Source: Solirubrobacter phytolaccae
GTDB lineage: Bacteria; Actinomycetota; Thermoleophilia; Solirubrobacterales; Solirubrobacteraceae
NCBI RefSeq assembly: GCF_027587195.1
Contig: NZ_JAPDDP010000079.1
Coordinates: forward strand, 1-35,588
Reading direction: 5' to 3'
Length of the DNA: 35,588 nt
Shown: positions 13,968 through 21,391 of the stretch, in pieces
Numbering within the stretch: the first letter of the stretch is position 1
Layout of the letters: each line of letters opens with the position of its first letter
Notes under the pieces: generated by a model
Database searches by the model: none
What the model was told of the DNA's origin: nothing
Seen by the model: only the letters and a program-made list of their open reading frames with translations
Position numbers and translations under genes: made by a program

Positions 13968-15185
13968 TTAGAACCGGACGCCAGGCGGAGGTGCGCTCGG
14001 CGGCGGCGGCCCGGCGGGCGACGGCGAGCCCACGTTGGCCTGGCCCATCGACGGCGCCGGCTGCGGCGCGCCCGGCTCCTGCTGCTGGGGCAGGTTCTGC
14101 TCGGGGATCGGGCCCTCGGCCGCGACCATCAGCTTGAAGTCGTGCGGCGAGGTGGCCGACTGCATGGCCTCCTCGTAGGAGATCCGCCCGGCGCGCAGGT
14201 GCTTGAGCAGGTGCTGGTCGAACGTCTGCATGCCGTAGTAGCCGCCCTCGGCGACGACCTCCGGCAGCTGGCCCGTGAGCTTCGGGTCCAGGATCATGTC
14301 GTGCACGCGGCCGGTCATGACCATGATCTCGCAGCACGCGACGCGGCCGTCGCCGTCGACGGTGCGCACGAGGCGCTGGGAGACGATGCCCTTCAACGTG
14401 CCGGCGATCATCGCGCGGGCCTGCTGCTGCTGATGGGGCGGGAAGAAGTCGATGATGCGGTTGACGGTCTCCGGCGCGTCGACCGTGTGCAGCGTGGAGA
14501 GCACGAGGTGGCCGGTCTCGGCCGCGCTCAGCGCGGTGTGGACCGTCTCCTCGTCGCGCATCTCGCCGACCAGGATCACGTCCGGGTCCTGGCGCAGCAC
14601 GCGCCGCAGCGCGCGCTTGAAGGACGCGGTGTCCTGCCCGACCTCGCGCTGGTTGATGATGCAGCCGCGGTCGCGGTGCAGGAACTCGATCGGGTCCTCG
14701 ATCGTGACGATGTGCTTCTTCATCGTCCGGTTCATGTGGTCGATCATCGCCGCGAGCGTCGTCGACTTGCCCGAGCCGGTCGTGCCGGTGAGCAGGATGA
14801 TCCCGCGCTCCTCGTTGGCGAGGTTCGTGACCGCCTCCGGCAGGCCGAGCTCGTCGACGGACTTGATGATCACCGGGATCGCGCGCATCACGATCGACAC
14901 CGAGCCGCGCTGGAGGAAGGCGTTCACGCGGAAGCGCCCGAGGCCCTCCACGGAGTACGAGAAGTCGACCTCGTTCTCGGCCTCGAACTCCGCGACCTTC
15001 TCCGGGTCGAGCAGCATCTGGGCGAGGGCCTGGCGGGTGTCCTCGGGATACAGCCGCTCCGTGCCGGCGATCGGCTCCAGGTGGCCGTGCAGGCGGATCA
15101 GCGGGTAGGACGGGACCTTCAGGTGGAGGTCAGAGCCCTCGGCCGCAATCAGATACCGCAGCGCGTGGTCGAGATCGAAAGCCAT
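13968..15185 (-). CDS. pilT: Type IV pilus retraction ATPase PilT
   Basis: Hexameric secretion-type ATPase that powers pilus disassembly (twitching motility) at the inner face of the membrane. From ATG 15185 it has 405 residues: PilT N-terminal domain (1-110; GSDLHLKVPSYPLIRLHG), Walker A GTTGSGKS (134-141), Asp box EDPIE (163-167), Walker B DVILVGEMRD (202-211), His box TGHLVLSTLHT (224-234), then the usual helical end (TFDQHLLKHLRAGRISYEEAM). An additional Gln/Pro-rich tail (about 361-405) is not part of the enzyme. A TTG nine bases upstream could add three residues. No pilB, pilC or pilin gene is in the window, so pili are implied only by this gene. Its start is about 80 bp from the end of the sigma-factor gene, with a terminator hairpin between, so it is probably transcribed separately. 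Confidence 0.92.
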   Translation of the reverse strand: MAFDLDHALRYLIAAEGSDLHLKVPSYPLIRLHGHLEPIAGTERLYPEDTRQALAQMLLDPEKVAEFEAENEVDFSYSVEGLGRFRVNAFLQRGSVSIVMRAIPVIIKSVDELGLPEAVTNLANEERGIILLTGTTGSGKSTTLAAMIDHMNRTMKKHIVTIEDPIEFLHRDRGCIINQREVGQDTASFKRALRRVLRQDPDVILVGEMRDEETVHTALSAAETGHLVLSTLHTVDAPETVNRIIDFFPPHQQQQARAMIAGTLKGIVSQRLVRTVDGDGRVACCEIMVMTGRVHDMILDPKLTGQLPEVVAEGGYYGMQTFDQHLLKHLRAGRISYEEAMQSATSPHDFKLMVAAEGPIPEQNLPQQQEPGAPQPAPSMGQANVGSPSPAGPPPPSAPPPGVRF

Positions 15186-15225
15186 ACAAGCCAATGCATC
15201 GGCGGGCGCTCTCGACGTCTTGAGC

Positions 15226-15251
15226 GCCCCTGGGGTCCTTACCCCAGGGGC
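15226..15251 (-). terminator. Terminator-like hairpin after the sigma-factor gene
   Basis: Perfect 11-bp stem GCCCCTGGGGT (15226-15236) and ACCCCAGGGGC (15241-15251) with loop CCTT, 13 nt beyond the stop of the sigma gene. Flanking TGAGC and GCTCA could extend the stem past a bulge. No U-tract. Confidence 0.6.
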
Positions 15252-15264
15252 AGAGCTCAGGAAC

Positions 15265-16365
15265 CTAGGCGACGTCGCGGAGCTTCTGGGCTTCCGCGAG
15301 CGACTGGAGCTTCTTCAGCGACTGGTTCTCGATCTGGCGGATGCGCTCGCGCGTGACGTTGAACGTCCGCCCGACCTCGTCCAGCGTGCGCGGGTGCTCG
15401 CCGCCGAGGCCGTACCGCAGCTCGAGCACGCGCCGCTCGCGGTACGAGAGGTTCTCCAGCGCCTCGCGAAGGGCTTCCTTCGTAAGGATCTCCGCCGCGC
15501 GCTCGTACGGGGACTCCGCACGCTCGTCGGCGATGAACTGGCCGAACTCCGACTCCTCCTCGTCGCCGACCGGCTTCTCGAGCGAGACCGGCGCCTGGGC
15601 GGAGCGTTTGATCGAGTCCACCTCTTCGGGGTCGATGCCGGTGACTTCGGCGATCTCCTCCGGGGTGGGTTCACGGCCGAGCTCGGTGACGAGCTTGCGC
15701 TCGGCGCGGCCGATCTTGTTGAGCTTCTCCACCACGTGGACCGGGATCCGGATGGTCCGCGCCTTGTCGGCGAGCGCGCGAGCGATCGCCTGGCGGATCC
15801 ACCACGTGGCGTAGGTCGAGAACTTGAAGCCCTTGCGGTAGTCGAACTTCTCCGCCGCGCGAACGAGACCGAGCGTCCCCTCCTGGATGAGATCCAGGAA
15901 CGGCAGGCCTTGGTTTCGGTAGTTCTTCGCGATGGAGACGACGAGCCGCAGGTTGGACTCGACCATCTTCTGCTTGGCGTCGAGATCGCCACGCTCGATG
16001 CGGCGGGCGAGATCGACTTCCTCTTGGGCGGTGAGCAGGCGGACCTTGCCGATGTCCTTCAGGAACAGCTGAAGGGAGTCGGTGGTCATGTCCGGCTTGA
16101 GGTCGATCGCCGTCTTCGCCTTGCGCCGGCCGCGCTTGTCAGGAGCGCGATCTTCCTGCCCGGCGGCGAGCGCCGGATCGATCTCTTCGACGAGCTCGAT
16201 CTCTGACTTCTCGAGGAAAGCGTGCAGCTCCTCGACGTCCGACTCGTCCAGGTCGACTTCGGCGACCGCGGTCGAGATCTCGGCGAACGTCAGGACGCCT
16301 ACCTGCTGGCCCTTGAGGATCAGTCCCTTGACTTCTTCGAGTTCCTGCAGATCCACAACTGACAT
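15265..16365 (-). CDS. rpoD: Primary RNA polymerase sigma factor (RpoD/SigA)
   Basis: 366 residues with all regions of a group 1 sigma factor. Region 1.1-like N-terminus (about 10-60; LILKGQQVGVLTFAEI), basic/acidic linker (68-90), region 1.2 (95-127; DSLQLFLKDIGKVRLLTAQE), region 2 (135-208; NLRLVVSIAKNYRNQG, DLIQEGTLGLVRAAEKFDY, KGFKFSTYATWWIRQAI), region 3 (209-275) and region 4 (305-355; LSYRERRVLELRYGLGGE...VTRERIRQIENQSLKKL). It directs polymerase to housekeeping promoters by contacting -10 and -35 elements. Presence of region 1.1 and the full 2.x/4.x motifs favours the primary factor over an alternative one, although some actinobacteria have group 2 copies (hrdB-like paralogues). ATG 16365. 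A TAGACT box at 16476-16481 would give a leader of about 100 nt. Confidence 0.93.
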   Translation of the reverse strand: MSVVDLQELEEVKGLILKGQQVGVLTFAEISTAVAEVDLDESDVEELHAFLEKSEIELVEEIDPALAAGQEDRAPDKRGRRKAKTAIDLKPDMTTDSLQLFLKDIGKVRLLTAQEEVDLARRIERGDLDAKQKMVESNLRLVVSIAKNYRNQGLPFLDLIQEGTLGLVRAAEKFDYRKGFKFSTYATWWIRQAIARALADKARTIRIPVHVVEKLNKIGRAERKLVTELGREPTPEEIAEVTGIDPEEVDSIKRSAQAPVSLEKPVGDEEESEFGQFIADERAESPYERAAEILTKEALREALENLSYRERRVLELRYGLGGEHPRTLDEVGRTFNVTRERIRQIENQSLKKLQSLAEAQKLRDVA

Positions 16366-16475
16366 GGAAGTCCCGTTCTAGCGAGGCTCCCCTGCGAGAG
16401 CCGGCCTTTCTGGATATGTGTGCCCCACGACGGCTACGGGGGTAGAACACCTTCCCGGCGCTGCCGATGCGGCTG

Positions 16476-16481
16476 AGTCTA
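16476..16481 (-). promoter_or_regulatory. Candidate -10 (TAGACT) of rpoD
   Basis: TAGACT on the minus strand, about 110 nt before ATG 16365. The sequence 17 nt further upstream (TGGAAG) is a poor -35. Identical to the box before the HxlR gene. Confidence 0.3.
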
Positions 16482-16609
16482 GGCACTGCATTTGCCGACT
16501 TCCACCCGCAGATCTCGCCGGTCTTAATTCCGGCATACGCAGCGCTGCGCCTAGGCGGGGGTGTGGGACTGCACCGAATGATAGTCGCCGCTGACGCCGC
16601 GTCCACACG

Positions 16610-16615
16610 TACACT
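16610..16615 (+). promoter_or_regulatory. -10 box TACACT before the small basic gene
   Basis: TACACT ends 10 nt before ATG 16626, so the transcript would begin at or near the start codon. This supports 16626 as the true start. Confidence 0.4.
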
Positions 16616-16625
16616 CGATGCGTCG

Positions 16626-16964
16626 ATGGCGGAGAAGGCCCCGAAAGCGAAGGCGAAGGCCTCAGCGAGCGAGAAGGGCGTGCTCGCTGCGCTGCCGTCC
16701 GCGCGTCCGCCGCGGCTCGGCGCACCGCGTCACGCCGCCCCGAAGCACGCCGCGGCTCGCACCCGGCCGCGGGCCGTGCGCTCCGGCGCTCCCGAGCTGA
16801 AGGCGCACCGCGCCGTCGATCCGCCGCCCAAGCCGATCGGCGCACCAAAGGGAACGGAGCTCGTCACGACGGCCATCCGGGCGACCGGAGAGTTGGCGCA
16901 GATCGGCTTCGTCGTCGGCGGCCAGGTCGTCAAACGCACCATCAGCCGACTGCCGCGGCCCTAG
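16626..16964 (+). CDS. Small basic Lys/Ala/Pro-rich protein of unknown function
   Basis: 112 residues from ATG 16626. The first 80 or so residues are rich in Lys, Arg, Ala and Pro (MAEKAPKAKAKASASEKG, then ARPPRLGAPRHAAPKH) and look disordered, resembling histone-H1-like tails. The last 35 residues contain an orderly, mildly hydrophobic stretch (ELVTTAIRATGELAQIGFVVGG) that could be an amphipathic or membrane-touching helix, followed by a basic end. I do not recognise a family. The gene diverges from the primary sigma factor and its stop codon overlaps that of the convergent MerR gene by 3 bp (16961-16963 versus 16962-16964). DNA binding or membrane association are guesses from composition. 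The longer upstream frame was rejected because of the leaderless box. Confidence 0.6.
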   Translation: MAEKAPKAKAKASASEKGVLAALPSARPPRLGAPRHAAPKHAAARTRPRAVRSGAPELKAHRAVDPPPKPIGAPKGTELVTTAIRATGELAQIGFVVGGQVVKRTISRLPRP

Positions 16965-17794
16965 CGGGCAGCGTCCAGGAAGCCGAGCATCCGGTTCGTC
17001 ACCGCGGTGAGACCGGGTGTCGGGACCTCGACCGCGAGCGGACGGTCCGCAAGCAGACCGATCACGTGCTCGGACCACTCCGGCGCCTGGCGCGCGGCGA
17101 GGGTCGCCCCGACCTGCGCGGCGCGCCGCACGACGGTCGGGTCCATCGTCCAGACCGCCTCGAAGATCTTCTGCCCCTCGTCCTCGGTGGGCGTCTCCCA
17201 GCCGACGAGCGCCGCGGCGAAGCCTGGCGCGTCGACCACCACCGCCCACTCGTGGCCGAGCGCGTCGGCGGTGCCGACCGGGATCTCCGCCGGCTCGTCC
17301 TCCTCCCCGACGCGCAGCGCGTCGAAAGTCGCGAACACGCCGACCGCGTCGGCGACCCGCGCCATCCGCCGGTAGCGGTGCTCGACGGCGCGGTAGTTGC
17401 GCTCGTCCTGGAAGGCGCCGATCACGACGGGACCGGCGGCGCGGGCCATCGCCTCCTCCTCGATCGCCCGTGACAGCGCGACGAGCGTCGGCTTGCTGAG
17501 CCGCTGCGGGCGCACGGGCGCGTCGGCGGCGACGAGCGCGGCGAAGATCGACGCGCGGTCGGTCGTCGTGCCCTCCTGCGCGCGTGCGCGCTCGAGCGCG
17601 GCGGGAACCGACAGCCCGCGGTCGCGGAAGGCGACGACGCGCCGGATCGTCGCGACGTCCTCCTCGCTGTACATGCGGTAGCCGGAAGCGGTGCGGGCCG
17701 GCTCGGGGAACCCGTACCGCTGCTCCCACATGCGGATGGTCCCGGCGGCCACGCCGGTCTGCTCCGCCACGTCTTTGATCGCGAGCTTCTTCAC
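16961..17794 (-). CDS. MerR-family regulator with DICT sensory domain
   Basis: 277 residues. The N-terminal MerR winged helix (1-70) shows IKDVAEQTGVAAGTIRMWEQRYGFPEPARTASGYRMYSEEDV. The rest (about 95-225; VALSRAIEEEAMARAAGPVVIGAFQDERNYRAVEHRYRRMA, then VGVFATFDAL) matches the DICT domain, a sensor found with diguanylate cyclases and MerR heads, often in light- or stress-linked contexts. The ligand is unknown; there is no B12-binding domain, so it is not CarH. GTG start at 17794. It is divergent from an NAD(P)-binding protein gene, its likeliest target together with itself. It ends against the small basic gene on the other strand. Confidence 0.88.
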   Translation of the reverse strand: MKKLAIKDVAEQTGVAAGTIRMWEQRYGFPEPARTASGYRMYSEEDVATIRRVVAFRDRGLSVPAALERARAQEGTTTDRASIFAALVAADAPVRPQRLSKPTLVALSRAIEEEAMARAAGPVVIGAFQDERNYRAVEHRYRRMARVADAVGVFATFDALRVGEEDEPAEIPVGTADALGHEWAVVVDAPGFAAALVGWETPTEDEGQKIFEAVWTMDPTVVRRAAQVGATLAARQAPEWSEHVIGLLADRPLAVEVPTPGLTAVTNRMLGFLDAAR

Positions 17795-17809
17795 GTGCGC
17801 ATTCCGGTC

Positions 17810-17835
17810 AACCTACGGGCGTGCGCCCGATCGGG
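17810..17835 (-). promoter_or_regulatory. MerR promoter box with adjacent palindromes
   Basis: TAGGTT on the minus strand (17815-17810), 15 nt before GTG 17794. Next to it are two overlapping palindromes, CGGGCGTGCGCCCG (17816-17829) and CCCGATCGGG (17826-17835), in a 75-bp divergent region. They are reasonable candidates for a MerR operator controlling both directions, but GC-rich palindromes also arise by chance. Confidence 0.35.
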
Positions 17836-17869
17836 ATTTTCACCGCGCGTCGTGGGTAGCGCCGGTTCG

Positions 17870-18724
17870 ATGATCCTCGTCACTGGTGCCACTGGCTACG
17901 TCGGTTCACAGCTGGTCGATGAACTGCTGAAACGCGGCGAAAAGGTACGCACACTCAGCCGCCGCGGCGCTGGTAAGGGTGACGCGTACAAGGGCGACGT
18001 GCTGTCGGGCAAGGGCCTGCCCGAGGCGCTCGAGGGCGTCGACACCGCCTACTACCTCGTGCACTCGATGGGCTCGGGCGGCGATTTCGCCGCCAAGGAC
18101 CGCCAGGCGGCGGCCAACTTCGCGGAGGCCGCGGCCGGTGCCGGCGTGCGCCGCGTCGTGTATCTCGGCGGGCTCGGCGCGGAGGACTCCGAGCACCTGC
18201 GCTCGCGCCACGAGGTCGCGAACATGCTGCGCGCGCGGCTGCACTCGAAGCTCGTCTACGTGCGCGCGGCGATGATCGTCGGGCCGGGCAGCGCCTCCTA
18301 CGACATCCTCGAGCACCTGATCAAGCGGCTGCCGGTGATGATCGTGCCCAAGTGGCTGGACACCAAGACGCAGCCGATCGCGCTCTCGGACGTGATCAAG
18401 ACGCTCGCGGACCTGGCCACGATCGAGGACGCACCCGACGAGGTGCAGCTCGGCGGCGCCGACGTCCTCTCCTATCGTGAGATGATGGCCCGCGCCGCTC
18501 CGCTGATGGGGCGCAGATCCCCCACCGTCATCCGCGTCCCAGTGCTCACGCCCCGCCTGTCGTCCTACTGGGTCGCCCTCGTCACCCCGGTCCAGTTCGG
18601 GCTGATCAAGCCGCTCGTGGACGGGCTCGGCGCCGAGATGCTCGTCGAGCAGCCGCCTCCGCCCGGCCTCAACGACGCGCCGCTGGGGTTCGACGACGCG
18701 GTGCGTGAAGCCATCAACCGATGA
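17870..18724 (+). CDS. NAD(P)-binding atypical SDR (YbjT/NmrA-like)
   Basis: 284 residues from ATG 17870. Rossmann fold with N-terminal GATGYVG (6-12), followed by VRTLSRRG, VDTAYYLVHSMGSG, VRRVVYLGGLGAE and SKLVYVRAAMIVGPGSASYD. This matches atypical SDR proteins of COG0702 (NAD(P)H-binding, epimerase-like), which often lack the YxxxK catalytic pair and can act as sensors or reductases; I do not see a clear YxxxK. The frame is open upstream to 17795, but homologues begin at MILVTGATG. It diverges from the MerR-DICT gene, and its last codons overlap the next gene by 4 nt (ATGA at 18721-18724), so the two are translationally coupled. Substrate unknown. Confidence 0.85.
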   Translation: MILVTGATGYVGSQLVDELLKRGEKVRTLSRRGAGKGDAYKGDVLSGKGLPEALEGVDTAYYLVHSMGSGGDFAAKDRQAAANFAEAAAGAGVRRVVYLGGLGAEDSEHLRSRHEVANMLRARLHSKLVYVRAAMIVGPGSASYDILEHLIKRLPVMIVPKWLDTKTQPIALSDVIKTLADLATIEDAPDEVQLGGADVLSYREMMARAAPLMGRRSPTVIRVPVLTPRLSSYWVALVTPVQFGLIKPLVDGLGAEMLVEQPPPPGLNDAPLGFDDAVREAINR

Positions 18725-19479
18725 AGCTCCTCAACCGCCAAGACGAGCGCCGCATCGCCAACGCGGTGATCGCCGACCCGGAGGAGCACACGGTCATGGA
18801 CGCCAACGGCGCCGTGCGCTCGATCCAGGCCGCGAACGTCGAGATGCCCGAGGAGGAGCTGCTCGCGCTGTGGAAGCCCGCGAACCTCGAGCGCCTCGCC
18901 CGCACGTACTGGAAGTACCTCTCGCGCGTGACGCTCGGGATCATCCGCGTCACGTACACCGAGGAGGAGCGCCTGGTGGTCGTGATCGGCCGCCCGTTCG
19001 TGCTGCTGCGCTTCAAGAAGCCCGAGTACGAGATGTCCGACGGGCGCGGGATCGTGCAGTGGCAGATCCAGGACGGGCTCCTGGTCTCCCAGCGCAACGA
19101 GGGCTACCTCGAGATCGACGTGCGCCGGATCGAGGCCGAGCAGCCGGGCAACGCGGCCATCCACGTCGAGGTCGAGATCGCGAACTTCTACCCGTCGATC
19201 GCCACCTGGGTCGCGCGCTGGGTGTACGTGAACACGCAGTCGCGCATCCACGTGCTCGTCACGCACGGGTTCCTGCGCTCGCTCGCGCGGCTGGAGCTCG
19301 AGGAGTCCGTGGTCGGCGCGTTCGCGGAGGACGAGCGCGGCCCCGACGGCGCGGTCAACGTCGGCGACACGCCCTGGCAGGGCGTCGCCGTGCTCACCGT
19401 GCTCGGAGGAGGACTCGCGTCATACCTGCGGTTTCGATCAAAGCGGCGCGCGAAGAGGGGCTGGCGCCGATGGAGTTGA
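18721..19479 (+). CDS. Protein of unknown function coupled to the SDR gene
   Basis: 252 residues, not recognised. The middle (about 50-190) alternates short strands and charged loops (LARTYWKYLSRVTLGIIRV, LVVVIGRPFVLLRFKKPEYE, IVQWQIQDGLLVSQRNEGYLEIDVRR, HVEVEIANFYPSIATW). This looks like a ligand-binding beta fold, loosely reminiscent of the DUF2867/SRPBCC-type partner that follows NAD-binding epimerases; that is only an impression. Near the C-terminus a short hydrophobic stretch (VAVLTVLGGGLASYL) precedes a very basic tail (RFRSKRRAKRGWRRW), so a membrane anchor with cytoplasmic basic end is possible. The start overlaps the SDR stop (ATGA), and the 3' end overlaps the convergent esterase gene by 86 bp. 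Confidence 0.75.
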   Translation: MKLLNRQDERRIANAVIADPEEHTVMDANGAVRSIQAANVEMPEEELLALWKPANLERLARTYWKYLSRVTLGIIRVTYTEEERLVVVIGRPFVLLRFKKPEYEMSDGRGIVQWQIQDGLLVSQRNEGYLEIDVRRIEAEQPGNAAIHVEVEIANFYPSIATWVARWVYVNTQSRIHVLVTHGFLRSLARLELEESVVGAFAEDERGPDGAVNVGDTPWQGVAVLTVLGGGLASYLRFRSKRRAKRGWRRWS

Positions 19480-20389
19480 TGAAGCCGTGGAAGAGCCCGC
19501 GGAACCGGTGGGCGAGCACGGGCACGCCGGCCGCCTTGAGCGCCTCCGCGTAGGCCTCGCCCTCGTCGCGCAGCGGGTCGAAGCCCGCGGTGATCACCAG
19601 CGCCGGCGCATGATCGCTCAGGCGCGGTGACAGGATCGGCGAGCGCAGCGGGTCCGTGGGGTCCGAGCCCTCCGGCATGAAGTGGCCCGTGTACCACTGC
19701 ATGAGCTCGTCGGTGAGGAAGAAGCCCTTGCTGAAGAGGCGGCGCGACTCGCGTTCCTGCGTCGCGTCGACCACCGGGTAGATCAGCAGCGCGAGCTCGG
19801 GGTCGTACTCGATCGCGAGCGTCGCGGCGAGGTTGCCGCCCGCGCTGTCGCCGCCGACCGCGAGCCGCGCGTGGCGCTCCGCCGCCCACTCGTAGGCGCG
19901 GCGGGCGTCGTCGACGTACGCCGGAAAGGGATGCTCGGGCGCCTTGCGGTACTCGACGCTCAGCACGTCGACGCCCGCGTGGCGGCACAGGACGCGGCAC
20001 GGCGCGTCGTGGGTGTCGAGGTCGCCGACGACGAAGCCGCCGCCGTGCAGGTACAGCAGCGTCGCCTTCTCGCCCGGCTCGGCGCTCGTGTACCGGCGGG
20101 CCGGGAGGCCGGCGACGGTGAGGTCCTCGACCGCCGCGACCGGCACCTTGCGCGGGCCGGCCGCCGTCGCCGCCTCCTCGCGCGTGAGCCGGCGGCCCTT
20201 CTCGGGCGTGAGGTGCTCGTCCCAGGACGGTTCGCCGAGCAGCGGGCGCAGCGCCAGCATCAGCTGGACGTCGGGCTCCAGCCGCTGGCCGTCGATCACG
20301 ATCGGCGGCTGGCGGGAGAGCTTGCGCTGCACGCGGGCGGGAAGCCTGCCCAGCCGCTGCGCGATCGCCGCTTCGACCCGATCTCTCAT
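19394..20389 (-). CDS. HSL-family alpha/beta hydrolase (carboxylesterase/lipase)
   Basis: 331 residues. The hormone-sensitive-lipase group motifs are all present: oxyanion HGGG (115-118), nucleophile Ser182 in GDSAGG (180-185), Asp271 in GFDPLRDEG, and His301 in FHGFINSIGAS. An N-terminal cap region (1-100) precedes the core. It hydrolyses small acyl esters; the natural substrate is unknown. No signal peptide, so cytoplasmic. ATG 20389 follows directly after the glpX stop codon (TAG then ATG with no gap), so it is the last gene of the three-gene operon 21846-19394. The last 28 codons and the stop lie in the 86-bp overlap with the convergent unknown gene. Confidence 0.93.
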   Translation of the reverse strand: MRDRVEAAIAQRLGRLPARVQRKLSRQPPIVIDGQRLEPDVQLMLALRPLLGEPSWDEHLTPEKGRRLTREEAATAAGPRKVPVAAVEDLTVAGLPARRYTSAEPGEKATLLYLHGGGFVVGDLDTHDAPCRVLCRHAGVDVLSVEYRKAPEHPFPAYVDDARRAYEWAAERHARLAVGGDSAGGNLAATLAIEYDPELALLIYPVVDATQERESRRLFSKGFFLTDELMQWYTGHFMPEGSDPTDPLRSPILSPRLSDHAPALVITAGFDPLRDEGEAYAEALKAAGVPVLAHRFRGLFHGFINSIGASPSSRAALIETAGMTRVLLRAR

Positions 20390-21391
20390 CTAGCCGTAGC
20401 GGTACCCCGTCAGCGAGCGCAGCTTGTCGCGGTCGTGGCGGGAGGCGATCCGGCGGACCGTGCCGGACCGCGACCGCATGACGAGCGACTCCGTGGTCGC
20501 GCCGCGCGAGCCCTCGTAGTGGACGCCTCGCAGCACGTCGCCGTCCGTCACGCCGGTGGCGGAGAAGAAGCAGTCGTCGCTGCGGACCAGGTCGTCGTGG
20601 GTCATCACCTTCGTCACGTCGTACCCGGCTTCGGCGGCCTTCTTGCGCTCGTCGTCGTTCTGCGGCGAGAGGCGGCCGATCATGCCGCCGCCGTAGCACT
20701 TGAGCGCGGCCGCGGTGATGACGCCCTCCGGCGTGCCGCCGATGCCCCACAGCAGGTCCACGGGCCGCGTCGGATCGGCCGCCAGCAGCGCGCCGGCGAC
20801 GTCGCCGTCGGTGATCAGCCGCACGCGGGCGCCCGCCTCGCGGATCTGCTTGATGCCCTCCTCGTGGCGCGGGCGATCGAGCACGACGACCATCACGTCC
20901 CGCACCTCGACGCCCCGCCGCTCCGCCACGAGCTCGACCGTCTTGCCGAGCGGGCGGTCAAGGTCGAGCAGGTCCAGCAGCTCGTCGCGGCCGGCCATCT
21001 TCTCCATGTAGAAGACCGGGCCGGGGTCGAACATCGTGCCGCGCTCGGACAGGGCGATCACGCTGACCGCGTTCGGGCGGCCCTGGGCGGTGAGGCGCGT
21101 GCCGTCGAGCGGGTCGACGGCGATGTCGACGTGCGGCGGCGTGCCGTCCCCGACGACCTCGCCGTTGGCGAGCATCGGTGCCTCGTCCTTCTCGCCCTCG
21201 CCGATCACGACGACGCCGTCCATGTGGATGGTGTGGAGCACGGCGTGCATGCCGTCCACGGCGGCCTGGTCGGCGGCTTCCTTGTCGCCCATGCCGACAA
21301 AGCGGGCGGCCTGCAGCGCGGCGGCTTCGGTCACGCGCACGAGCTCCAGCGCGAGGTTGCGGTCGGGCGGCACGTCGCTGCGGGTGTTCAT
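20390..21391 (-). CDS. glpX: Class II fructose-1,6-bisphosphatase GlpX
   Basis: Hydrolyses fructose-1,6-bisphosphate to fructose-6-phosphate in gluconeogenesis; many actinobacteria rely on this metal-dependent class. From ATG 21391 it has 333 residues with VVIGEGEKDEAPML (61-74), the metal/substrate motif DPLDGT (93-98), DVMVVVLDRPRHEEGI and GIGGTPEGVITAAALK (217-231). The start is fixed by an AGGAG sequence 5 nt upstream; the frame is open further but runs into the previous gene. The ATG overlaps the TGA of the membrane protein gene (ATGA on the minus strand, 21391-21388), and the esterase gene begins immediately after its stop, so all three are probably co-translated. The functional link with the esterase and the membrane protein is not obvious. 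Confidence 0.95.
   Translation of the reverse strand: MNTRSDVPPDRNLALELVRVTEAAALQAARFVGMGDKEAADQAAVDGMHAVLHTIHMDGVVVIGEGEKDEAPMLANGEVVGDGTPPHVDIAVDPLDGTRLTAQGRPNAVSVIALSERGTMFDPGPVFYMEKMAGRDELLDLLDLDRPLGKTVELVAERRGVEVRDVMVVVLDRPRHEEGIKQIREAGARVRLITDGDVAGALLAADPTRPVDLLWGIGGTPEGVITAAALKCYGGGMIGRLSPQNDDERKKAAEAGYDVTKVMTHDDLVRSDDCFFSATGVTDGDVLRGVHYEGSRGATTESLVMRSRSGTVRRIASRHDRDKLRSLTGYRYG

Larger units (their letters stand above)
16366..16625. other. Divergent intergenic region between rpoD and a small basic protein gene
   Basis: 260 bp without a convincing gene. An open plus-strand frame continues upstream of 16626, but its residues do not look like a protein N-terminus. The region holds the candidate -10 boxes listed separately and, in the rpoD leader, a 5-bp stem GGCTC/GAGCC (16385-16389, 16398-16402). 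No convincing -35 element was found. Confidence 0.5.

Noticed and set aside
16467-16625. Upstream extension of the small basic protein
   Set aside because: Open by chance; the extra residues show no pattern and a TACACT box just before ATG 16626 supports the shorter form.
16366-16625. Riboswitch or structured RNA in the rpoD leader
   Set aside because: Only a 5-bp stem was found; no known consensus was recognised.
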